A stretch of DNA of 64,000 nt from Gigaspora rosea (taxonomy: Eukaryota > Glomeromycota > Glomeromycetes > Diversisporales > Gigasporaceae), in NCBI GenBank assembly GCA_003550325.1, contig QKWP01000012.1, positions 63,205 to 127,204 on the forward strand. Direction: 5' to 3'. The position numbers and the translations under genes are program-made. The notes under the pieces are model-generated. The model was not told where the DNA came from. It did no database searches and saw nothing but the letters and a program-made list of their open reading frames with translations. This document shows, piece after piece, positions 12,141-22,399 of this stretch; position 1 is the first letter of the stretch; every line of letters starts with the position of its first letter.

Positions 12141-12404
12141 TGAATAAACAATATGAGTGATGGTAAGAGAAAACCTGCAAATAATACGCTTGAACCATTT
12201 ACTTCTAATTAAAATATCTTAAAACCAAGTAATTAATTATTTAAGTTTTATTATTATTCGAATCATCTCATTGAGACAATTCGAATGATAATAAAATCAT
12301 AATGTATTCAATTATTTGATTTTAAGATATTTTAATTAAAAGTAAATGTTTAAAATAGAACGATTTACATGTTTTCTCTTACCATCATTCATATAATTTA
12401 TTCA
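12141..12404. repeat. Long foldback palindrome with TCTCATTGAGA centre
   Basis: Arms of about 130 bp. Left TATGAGTGATGGTAAGAGAA, CATTTACTTCTAATTAAAAT and TTCGAATCATCTCA are mirrored on the right. The centre is TCTCATTGAGA (12266-12276). The same centre occurs in the palindromes at 24472, 24646 and 63850. Confidence 0.8.
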
Positions 12405-12485
12405 CAAGAATAATGAGGTTTTAACCCCTTTGAAAATTAATTTATTATAATTATATAGTTAATGGATGTTTAGCATCCAATAATA

Positions 12486-12773
12486 AGGGGTCGTCTAAAG
12501 CCAGGTGCGTTCACGTGATATAAAGCCAATCAAATCGTAAAATTTGATCTTTACAGATCAGCCCGACGAGACAAAAACAAAGAAAAAAAAGTGAAAAACT
12601 CCAAAAATACAAGAAACGAGTGTCTAAACCTGTCTTGGAGCATTAATAAAAAATATCGGGAAGGCAATTTTACCTATAGAACATCCTAACCCAAACTCCT
12701 AACTAACCCTTACCCTAATTTTAATTAAATAATAAAAAAAACATATAAAGGCACCTGGCTTTAACGGTCCCCT
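12486..12773. mobile_element. MITE with AGGGGtcGTYTAAAGCC ends
   Basis: 26-bp imperfect terminal inverted repeats: left AGGGGTCGTCTAAAGCCAGG, right (reverse complement) AGGGGACCGTTAAAGCCAGG. The interior carries ATCAGCCCGACGA, CATTAATAAAAAATATCGGG and a telomere-like ACTAACCCTTACCCTAA. Homologous throughout to 54344-54627, which has an 8-bp target duplication; here no flanking duplication is visible. Confidence 0.75.
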
Positions 12774-12998
12774 CAAAATGGAAACCCCCCTTCAAAGACG
12801 ATTTACTCTATTCCGGTTTTATCAAAACGATTAACTGGATCGGCATGTCACATGCTCGAACTGAACTGATTCGAGACAAAAACTGCCTCGATACTTCGTA
12901 TCGAGCAGTTTTGTGTGACAATCAATTTCTTATATTTTCAATAAAGGATTATTGACAAGATTTTTCTCGGATTGAATAATTTGTAATATCATACCAAA

Positions 12999-15201
12999 AT
13001 GAATGATGCACTGATGACTCTCAAAAGAGAAATTAATCGTCTTGATTTCAATCAAGATGAACAATCCAGATTACGTAAATACTTCGCTGGCAACATAGAA
13101 AAAATAAATGTTGTAGTGGCTTTTCTTCCTTCCTACAAAACGGATGATGAGAAGCGGGGTTTCTTGAAGTTATTAATTTCCACGCATGGTATGTTTTATC
13201 ATTGCGTGTGCTCCAATAATACCGAATACTTACTTATTCTTGTGCTTTTCTCTTTCCTGCTTCTTATAGCCAAACACCGCCCAAAAAAACACACCGGTAA
13301 GTGTAATAGAAATGTTAACGCAAGCGAACACAGGCTTTGATAGCTATTACCGTTTTGTATTGTGTCATCAATAATATCATTATTCCAACCTATACTGCTT
13401 TTAATCGTTGTCATGTCATTTTCTAACTTGTGTCGGAATCAAGCAGCAGAAGAATTGAGAGCACAACTAGAGTCGGTTAAACTTGGTAAGTGTTCTTTCT
13501 TACCATGAGCAAGCACTCAACCATTGACAACTCATTTACTTCCAATACCTCCAGACGAAGAATCAGATTTACTTTTAGAGTCAGAAATTAAACGGAGAAA
13601 GCGCGAAAAAGGTTACCTTTTCATTTTCAAGGTATCAAAGTTGAAAATCCATGGCTTATTTCTTTTTTTCCCCTCATCACAGAGTATAGGGAAACTGTTA
13701 ATATTGGCCTTAAAGCGAAATTTTCTTTATCTGGTGCCGAGCCTTCTACCTTTTTTACAACTCAAATGACTAACCCAATCCTAAATGGTCGACCGCTTGA
13801 ACTTACTGGTCCTCCTATTACTATTTACAATAGAGTCTTTACAAAATTCCTTGAAGATTTTAATAGTATAGAACTGGAAGTACCTCCTGACATTTTGGAG
13901 TGGGTCATGGATATTATTTCCACATCAACAGACAAATATTTAAATGAAGACGGACGTATGAATAATATGGGAGAGATACTTTCAAAAATATTTGGCACCA
14001 TAGCATTGACTAGTTACGGGAAAGGTTGCTTATACGATGGATTACTTACGGCTAAAGTAGGCCTTCTCAATGCTTATATTGGGATAATTGAAGGAAAAAA
14101 TGAGATTGTATCAGGTGGAACTGATCCCAGTCTTCAAGCAGCAATATATTACCGATATTATTGGTCTCAGACAGTAGTATGTTTAATTTTTTGTTCTTTA
14201 ATTACTATTGTATGAATTCATGTGCTTATGTGATACCTTCTATTCAGGTTGAACAAATTCGAGATTGCTGTTGCGTACCATCCTTTATTATCACCATTAC
14301 CGGACCATGGATTTGTGTACTCGGAGGCATCTTCCTTAACAGAGTAGTGGTACAACCACTAACAGATATCATTCCTCTTACAATTAACATACGAAATGAA
14401 GACCAAGTGAATCGGATTGCACGCCTTTTTCAGGCGTTACGACTTGCTTTTGCACGACTCAGAAATTTTTACAATAATTTAAACTTAACTCTACCTGGGC
14501 AGATAGAACAGAGGTATTTTCCCTATCTTCGAAGTTTTAAATTGGATGGTAGAAATGTTAATTTTATCTACATCGAAGAGCTAGAAGATAATTGTATAAG
14601 AACTATTTGGAAAGCTAGAACAACGAATATGGAGAATAATTATGATATTGTTGTGAAATTTGTGAAAAATTACAATATAACAGCACAAAAGATCTGCAGT
14701 GAAAGAGGTTATGCCCCAAAAATATTATACCAAAGCCCTACAGATGAGTTCCTAGCTCTTGGAAAATATTGGATGATTATTATGGAATTTGTTGGTATTT
14801 CGCTAGATAAGAAACTTAATCAACGTGATATTAGACCTAGTAATTTTATTTATAACGATGTAAAGCTTGCAATAGAATTGCTACATTCAAATGACTATGT
14901 GTTTGCAGATCTCCGTCTTCCAAACATTCTAGTGTATGATGAAAATGAAAGGCAACGAGCAAAGCTCATAGATTTTGATTGGTGTGGAAGGCATAAAGTG
15001 GATAAGTATCCGTCATCATTGAATAAGTCAATACAGTGGCCTACAAATGTGAAACCTGGCACCTTCCTTATGAAAGAACATGATATTTATTGGCTTGGAA
15101 AGTTGCAAGAGTGTTTGAGGTACAGTATATTTTTTCTTCCCACTTGTTCATCTTTATATGCATAAGTTTTATATTTTACTCCTTCATTATTTAGCCAATA
15201 G
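12999..15201 (+). CDS. Crinkler-like nuclease plus kinase-like protein
   Basis: Seven exons fit: 12999-13188, 13270-13296, 13444-13485, 13555-13611, 13683-14176, 14248-15119 and 15195-15201, all GT-AG, phases consistent, about 562 residues. The first 105 residues are helical and charged. Residues about 106-360 look like the PD-(D/E)XK-type nuclease module of fungal Crinkler (CRN) proteins: IIEGKNE (E242, K244), GGTDPSLQAAIYYR, then SFIITITGPWICVLGG and VVVQPLTD. Residues about 370-550 are a divergent protein-kinase fold: VVKFV (ATP Lys), FADLRLPNIL in place of HRDxxxxN, DFDWCG in place of DFG. CRN proteins are known as intracellular or host-directed effectors; the nuclease+kinase pairing is the usual fungal arrangement. 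The changed HRD and DFG motifs make catalytic activity uncertain. The weakest splice call is the donor GTTACC after 13611, and the final 7-nt exon is an inference. Confidence 0.8.
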
Positions 15202-15539
15202 ATGTATTTCAACAAACAGATAGATTTATTATATTAATTCATGTTTTGCATTATATAATATATCTCAAGAATTTTTCTATATGTTATATGTGGGTGGTGT
15301 GAATGTGTGTATATGTATCAGAATAATAAAAAAATGGTTTATACTGTGGTTTCATATAATAAAGCATTTTATTGTATATTTTAATATCCTTTAACATTTA
15401 TTGCATTTAGATACTAACCAACATATTTTTGATCAAAAAAAAATTTTTTCAGCAAACTGAGTTCGCTCAAGTTTTTAACTTCTAAGATTACTGGGCTTAA
15501 GTCCAAGAAGGCCAAGCTCAAGAGTAGGACTAGTACTTA
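15202..15539. other. 3' flank of the nuclease-kinase gene
   Basis: AT-rich with several AATAAA-like signals (for example near 15326); no gene. Confidence 0.4.
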
Positions 15540-15745
15540 TATTCATAAATCCTTACATATATTCAAATATTCATAATTAAATTTATTAAAATATTCGAAT
15601 ATATTTTTTAATATTCATAAATAATATAAATATTTATAAATATTATGAACATTTATAAATATTATGATATTACGAATATTTATAAATATTATGAATATTC
15701 ATGAATATTCATAAATATTATGAATATTCATAAATATTTTAAATT
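15540..15745. repeat. ATTCATAAATATTATGA simple repeat
   Basis: About 200 bp of overlapping, self-complementary variants of TTCATAAATATTATGAATA. Pure A/T with rare C/G. Confidence 0.8.
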
Positions 15746-15762
15746 TTTTAAATAGAAGAAAT

Positions 15763-15968
15763 CTAGACAGTGCCCCTGTGCATTTTGTCCCCCCCTAATG
15801 TACTAATAATTAATTTCGCCCGAAGCTAGGGTTAGGGTTAGGGTTAGGGTCAAGATTAGTACAGAATTGCGAGAGAATCATTTTTTGTTAGAAGTGCAAC
15901 AGGGGTTACCCTAGTAAAATTTCGAGATATAACAACAGGGGGCACAAAGTGCATGGGGCACTGTCTAG
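15763..15968. mobile_element. MITE CTAGACAGTGCCCC with telomere-like core
   Basis: 206 bp. Left end CTAGACAGTGCCCCTGTGCA, right end (reverse complement) CTAGACAGTGCCCCATGCAC. Four near-perfect TTAGGG units (15828-15851) in the middle. The right half matches, inverted, the fragment at 32461-32588. Confidence 0.8.
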
Positions 15969-17017
15969 TCCTGTTCATTATAAAATATATAAAGCTAACT
16001 TATAATTTAACAATTGTTTTTTAAAAAAATTAAAGAGTCGTCATGGATAAAAAGATTGATTTTGGGCTGTATAGTATAATGGTTTAATTATTATTTATTC
16101 GTGTAACTAAGTGCTTGAAATATTTAAAGTAAGTCAGTTAAAGTGATTAATGTAGAAGAATACTTCTATTGATTAACGAACTTAATACAATTAAAATAAG
16201 ATAATATATATGCCATAAGTTTGGATTGCTTTTTTTATCGATTAATTAAAGATATTCTAATAAATTAAATGCTGTTAAATAATATTAAATAAGAAATAAT
16301 GGATCTCTAACATCAAACATAATATTTGAAATATCCTATGGATATTTTTATTGGCTAAACCTAAACAAAATATACATTAACTCCAGTATTATATAGATAT
16401 GTCTTATCCATCATACCCACTTACCTTAAATTAATCAGGTTTCCTGTCGATCGAATGAAATTAACAAAGAACATTCATTACTTTTATAATTTGGTTGATG
16501 TTCAAACTCTGCAGTAAATGTACAGTATATTAAGTTAATTTTAAAAACTCAGTTAAATATATCATAGTGCATTGACTAAATATCTAATAAACAATTTACA
16601 AAATATTCGTGGTTATCTCATCCTATGACGAATATATTGTAACTGGGAATTTTATAAGAGCAATTACAGTATAAGTATGCAAATATATGAAAAAAAAGTC
16701 CTATAAAATAACAGATATATTAAATGGGTAATGAATGGGTAATTTAGTCAGCGCACTACATGCACTACAATATATAATTTAAAATCTCTTACTATTATAT
16801 TCAAGTATATTTTTCAGGTTATATGAAAGATTTGAAATGGTTTTATAGGCTGAGATTTAAGAAAAATTATAAGTGATTATGAGCAAAAAAAAAATAATAA
16901 TAATAATAAAAATAATGAAAATCAAGAATTTGCTACAAACTTTGTGATATGAGTGCATGATTTTTTATATTTTTAAAATTTTCACTGTAATATGATTCAT
17001 AAAAGGTACCTAATTGT
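15969..17017. other. AT-rich intergenic, no gene seen
   Basis: Nothing with coding character, only short A/T runs such as the AATAATAAT tract near 16895. Confidence 0.5.
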
Positions 17018-18484
17018 TCATCTTTTAGAAAAAAAAAAAAAAAAAAAAAGAATAAAATAAATGAAAATTACAAAATAGCTAAAGGTTCGAAATAGACAAA
17101 TGGAAAAAATACCTAAAGTTATATTATTGAAATCCCCTAATGGATCTGTGATTACAAAATCCTTAAATACAAAGGTATTCAATTCATCGATAATTTCTGA
17201 ACTTTCTTTAAGTCTTTCTTCAAACAAATTATATAACTCTTCTGATTTTGGACGTTTCAATGGATCTGTATACCAGCATTTTTTCATGATATCCTTATAA
17301 AATTGTGGTATCGTCTCAGGAATTGTTGGTCGTATTCCATCGCAAATATGAAGCATTAAGTTGCTATCATGATTTAGACCATAAAACGGAGGTACACCAC
17401 TACAGCATTGATACATTAACATTCCAGCACTATAAATATCAGTAGCTATAGTATATTCACCTCTAAGCAACACTTCAGGCGCCATATAAGCAAGATTTCC
17501 ATATACTGCGTTTGATTCTTTGTCGGATGGACCTGTAAACCCTAAATCAGCTAATGCCCAACCACCATTTTTATACATAAAATTTCCACAATGAAGGTCT
17601 TTATGAACAATCCCATCATGATGTATAAATTTAAGGGTATAAAATAAATACGAAAGTAATCTATAAACATCTTTCCAAGTCAAAGATTCATGATTTTTGA
17701 AAATGTAATCTCGTAAATCTCCATCTAATTTTTTCAACACTAATACAAAATCTTGTGTTAGAGGATCTCTTGTTATTCCATAGCAATCCACTACTAAATA
17801 ACCTTTTGAGGCAAGCATTACATGAGTTTTGAGCTAAAAAATTATTAGGAATTAGTTTAATGGAAAAAAAAAATAATTTTAGTATCAATGTAAAAATTGT
17901 CATACCTCATTTAAAAATTGGTCATTAGCTGTGGCTGATCCCTTAAGATATTTTAAAGCGACTGAGATATTTGGAGTTCGTTCAAACATCTGCTTCTTTT
18001 TATTAAACGAAGTAATAAGCCCATTTGTCCAAGTAGCCGTATAAATAGATGAGCATCCGCCTTGCTTGAAGAATTTAATATTTTCAAGATGAGTATATGG
18101 TATCCATTCAGTTAATGCACGCGGTAAAGGCATTTGTATTTGTGCCTCTCGAATTGCTTCATCAATTTTTGAACTGCCTGAAGTCCAATTACCAAAATCT
18201 TTACTTAAACAATCTCTCAAACAATGTTCACAATCATCAATAGTGTATCCAGATTTTTCACATGTCGAGCAAATATATTGTGAACCTTTCTTATTCATGT
18301 TAAAAAAATTTTTATCCCATGTAGATTCTTTTATAGCAAATTTTTTTTCCTCTTCACTTAATATAGTACTATTCTCTAAAGAATATATAAGCTCATCATA
18401 AATTTCATTCCAGTCATCACCTTGAGCATTTGTATAAATATCATTAATTAGGCAGGTTATCAATTCTTCTCGAATTTTTTTCAT
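17018..18484 (-). CDS. Tyrosine-kinase-like Ser/Thr protein kinase
   Basis: Two exons: 17906-18484 (ATG at 18484) and 17833 downward, joined by a GT-AG intron 17834-17905 that falls between the alpha-C helix Glu (FLNEV) and LKTHV. The N-terminal 130 residues hold a Cys cluster (CSTC, CEHCLRDC) and the FGNWTSGSSKID segment typical of the large glomeromycete kinase family. Kinase motifs in order: GGCSSIY loop, VALK lysine, KKLDGDLRDYI hinge, HKDLHCGN catalytic loop, ADLGFTG (DLG for DFG), YMAPEV, DIYSAGMLMYQ, and a final KRPKSEEL. All catalytic residues are present, so it should be active. The last 30 residues, hydrophobic and Phe-rich, read into T-runs; the true C-terminus probably comes after a further intron near 17115, so the stop at 17018 is doubtful. 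Confidence 0.92.
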
Positions 18485-19589
18485 TATTTTAGTGAATTAC
18501 AGTATATATCCTCGCGATAAATAGTTTTCAAACAACTTGAAACTTAATTTATTGACCGGAGGACACTCATGGACGAATAAAGTGATACAAAAGTTAGATT
18601 TTTGATGCATTAAAAGTTACAATTTTGATGTACAATATTGGCAAATCTTAGCAATAAATCAAAAACATAATTTTGGAAAGGATGTTGGTCCACATACAAA
18701 AGTTTTGATGCATGACTGTATTGATTTTAATGTAACAAAAACAAACTCGCGTCTTTGTAGGCTCCGTACACACAATTAACATTAGTTATAAATTGTAGCA
18801 ATATACAGTATAGTACAAAACAAATGTGTATTCTGTGGACACAACTCCTGTATAACGAATATGCAATAATGTCTAGGGAATAGTTAATTTATAATCTCTT
18901 AGATAATACAATGTACCTTTTCGCCTGTATCCATGTAGAGAAGGTGGACTATAAAAGTATATTAATAATATTATGATAGAATTTCTTATCTATATAAAGT
19001 GCGAAGCAGCTAAGAAGTACTGTACAATTTTTTCTATGGCATCTAGGTTTTGACTTATATGATTCTTAGTCACTATTTAGTATGTCATTTATATAGCCAC
19101 CAGAAATTGTTATAAATTTTATAACGTGAAGTATTTCTGTTACATAAAAATATGAATTGATTGTTTACTCTATTCATAGGATAAATTTGGATTTTAGAAT
19201 CTTAATGTCTACCTCTACAATTTTTCGTAGAAGCTTAGAAGGTTACTTAAAATAAAAGAATATAATTTTTCTTCATAAACGCGAAATGTAAATCAATTAT
19301 TCCTAACCACTTGGCAGGTTTTGATGGCCATACTACCGCTAGAATTGTAAAAGAGTTTATTTATTTAAAAAAAAAATCACTACTTTATGTAACAACTTAT
19401 GTCAAAAAATTATAGTTTACTTATCCTCAAATTTTATTCAGCATATAATCTGGGAATCGTGTTTAATATCAAATACAAGTCTGTGATTGGATGCAAATGA
19501 TATTGGATTTTATACCCCAGGATTATCAAATTTCTAATAATTTTTTATAACGTTTAGCAAAGATTTCTCAATAAAAGAGTGATTAAATT
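18485..19589. other. Intergenic; one dispersed-repeat trace
   Basis: No gene. Around 18560-18630 GACACTCATGGAC and GTGATACAAAAGTTA resemble, inverted, 56150-56225, so part of this stretch belongs to a dispersed repeat. Confidence 0.4.
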
Positions 19590-19845
19590 TGATGTTTATA
19601 ATTATTTTCGAAAGCTCAAATAAAATTTTATAATTTATAATTGAAAATTGATGGTTTTATAGTAATAGAGGCTTTTTTGCAAATCACTATTTTTTTATGA
19701 TTAGTAGAAAAAAAAGCCTGAAATTCGCAATATTATTCAGCCAACAATAAATAGAAGGGAAATTTATGGAAATTTTTTATTTGTAAGCAAAATAATTAGA
19801 TTTATTTGTAAAAAAAGTGCTAAATAGGGAATTTTGAATAATTTT
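19590..19845 (+). repeat. Third copy of the block upstream of the ML genes
   Basis: ATTATTTTCGAAAGCTCAAA, the ATGGTTTTATAG-AATAGAGG block, TTGCAAATCACTATTTTTT, GAAATTCGCAATATT and AAAATAATTAGATTTATT line up with 7000-7240. More diverged than the two ML-linked copies and not followed by an ML gene. Confidence 0.65.
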
Positions 19846-19983
19846 GTATTTATAAAAACAACTAAATTATAATTCAACCAAACTTTTCATAGTTCTGTCA
19901 AAAATTTTAACTTCTGTCATAATCTTTTTTTTTTATCTATTACGGTTCTAAGAATTTGTTTCTATTTTTGAACACTTTACTAC

Positions 19984-20399
19984 TTAAAAATTATAAATGT
20001 GATTCTCAAGAAACTTTTTCAATTCATGGAGAGTTTCGTCTACGTTATTTTTCAAATTATCACGTTGAGTTTTGTCTTCATTATTTTTCAAATCACCACC
20101 TTGAGTTTTGTCTTCATCATTTTTCAAATAATCACTTTGAGTTTTATCTTCATTATTTTTCAATTCATCACATTGAGTTTGGTTTACAATAATTAATACT
20201 GAATGCTTTATAAGATCATTAAACAAAATTTTCGTAATCATCCCATGGATATATACGTCTAAAACATAAAAATAAATTAATTATATAAAGTGTATATTCT
20301 TATAACATGTCTAATAAAAAATATATTACCAAATAGTAATGTGTCTAATGTTAACAATGCACCTGCTATAGCAAGTACATTTGAAATAACAGACAGAAC
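19984..20399 (-). CDS. Membrane-anchored protein with 12-residue repeats (5' end missing)
   Basis: Two exons can be read: 20330-20399 (VLSVISNVLAIAGALL...) and 19984-20258, joined by a GT-AG intron of 71 nt; phase fits. The first exon and the start of the second give two hydrophobic segments (the second around IKHSVLIIV). The rest is four imperfect 12-residue repeats built on LKNNEDKTQ, charged and probably coiled or disordered. At the DNA level this is a 36-bp minisatellite (20020-20175). The start codon exon was not found; a TTAG acceptor lies directly before 20399. No family recognised. Confidence 0.5.
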
Positions 20400-20859
20400 C
20401 TAATATTACCAATAAAGTTGATGGCTATATTATTAGAATAATAAAGTAATGTTTTTATTATTAATTAATATTTAATAGCTTTAAACCCATGACTCTCACA
20501 ACATTTGGTGTGTTTGATGCAAGAAGTTATTTTTTCCGAGAATTTTATTAGAAATATTAATTAGAAAATGGAAAGTTAAAAACGAATTTCACATAATTTT
20601 ATTGATACTTGTTTATCTTGCAAACAAATTTCTTTTTAGAATTTCTTTTCGATAGCTTGTGTAAAGAAATATTTGTAACATTAGTGATTGTATTTATATA
20701 CGAGTCACACGAGTCACATAAATAAACCAATAAGATCTCTATCATAGTTATTGCTATCAGGGTAACACAGATTAAAGTTTGAAATGATTTAATATATGCA
20801 GTTGTTGCATGTATAATAATTTATATTAAACCAATCCAAACCAATCCAAACTTCCAATC
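20400..20859. other. Intergenic / unresolved 5' part of neighbouring gene
   Basis: No convincing first exon for the 19984-20399 gene seen here. Short GAGTCACAC direct repeat near 20704. Confidence 0.35.
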
Positions 20860-21075
20860 TCTATTTATAAACACTGTAATCAATCAATAACTACATCAAG
20901 AACATCCAGAAGATTTTGTGAACTATTTAATAGTCACCATATAACTAATAATATCTGTTTACTGGACCGTAGTTATTTCTACCAGGGAAATCCAGATTAA
21001 TTATTTATAAACATTGTAATCAATCAATAACTATCTCAAGAACATCCAGAGAATTTTGTGAACTATTAAATTGTA
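20860..21075. repeat. Tandem duplication, period about 138 bp
   Basis: TATTTATAAACACTGTAATC through GATTTTGTGAACTATTTAA (20862-20932) is repeated at 21001-21070 with few changes; the linker contains ACCAGGGAAATCCAGATTAA, resembling a motif at 20758. Confidence 0.75.
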
Positions 21076-21249
21076 AGATAAAGGTAACACAAAAATTTAA
21101 AGAAAAAAATAATTTTGTCAAGAAATCGGTAGATCAAAATTTTAAACATCTACATTTTAGCAAAAAATAATTCCTTACGACTTAAAAATATAATGATAAG
21201 ATTTTATTCTTTGAATCTTTTATGTTTTTAATTTTTATATTACACCTAA

Positions 21250-21560
21250 TCTCATGATCTGATCGAGGATTTATTGACTAAGACAGAATCTCGACAATTT
21301 AAGATTCCAAAATAGTCAATATTCCAAATAAACTGCAGGGTTATGTCAGAATTCTGTCTTAGTCGAAATCTTACTTCAGGATTTATGATAGTCGAGATTT
21401 TGACTATTCGGGGTTTTGAATATCGGAATTCTTAACTGTTGGTATCCTGTCTTGGTTGGGACCTTGACTTGTCAGTATTTTATATTAGTCGGAACTATGT
21501 ATTGTCGAGATTATGATTTTTCTGGTAAATCCTCTGATCGGCTATTGTGCCTCTTTTGGT
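21250..21560. repeat. Degenerate GTCGAGATTNTGAC repeats
   Basis: Irregular recurrence, about every 18-25 nt, of GACTAAGACAGAATCTCG, AGTCGAGATTTTGACTATTC and similar forms, on both strands. No reading frame taken. Confidence 0.5.
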
Positions 21561-22399
21561 CATTATACATGTGGCTAATTTTGGTTCAACTTTTTCAAAA
21601 TATTATAGTTTATATAGTAACTAGTTTTGAATAAGGGCCATTATGTATAGGGTTTACGGTATAGTTTCAATTAATAAAGCTATAATTATCAGGAAGTAGT
21701 GTTAGAACTTGCTGGGTTAAAAAATGAGGATGATCACAATTGTCATACCTAGCACTCTAGTAAAAAAATAATGATGTGTCACTTTTTATAAGTGATAATT
21801 AAGCACTTGATTTTCTAACCCCCGTAAGTCCCATTATTAATTAAAATATAAAGAATATATATATTAATCTACATATTTTAAAATTGGAATTATAAGTTTA
21901 TAATTATTTATTATTTATCCGTGTTAATTCAATCCATGAGTATAAAATATTTTATCATTGCATTTTGTAAAGTGATCACTATATTTAAATGATAAATATA
22001 GCAAATCAAATTAATAGCATATAAGGTGAGTAAGGGTATTTTGACGAAGTTAAAGTTGGCACAATTTAAATTTTTTTACTAACCGAAGAAGCTTCAAATA
22101 ATTATAATAGCACACAAACTAGGCTCTTTTAGGAAAGATTTACATAAAAAGAATCATAGTACAATGAACCATTTTGGGCCAAAATGATCACGACATTTAT
22201 AGTACATATAAAAGGATTTTAGGGGGGATAGGGGTATTCTGACGAATTCAATATTTACACTTAATTTTCCTCCCCCCTGGAAAAAAAATTCATTATTATT
22301 GTTTTTTACGCTTTTGGTTCTCTTTTTCTTGCTTTCTTTGCTCACGTTCTTCCCGTTTTTTAGCTAATTCTTGTTCTCGGGCAGCTTTTCGTTGGGCTG

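Noticed and set aside
15828-15851. Chromosome end
   Set aside because: TTAGGG units lie inside a MITE with sequence on both sides; interstitial.
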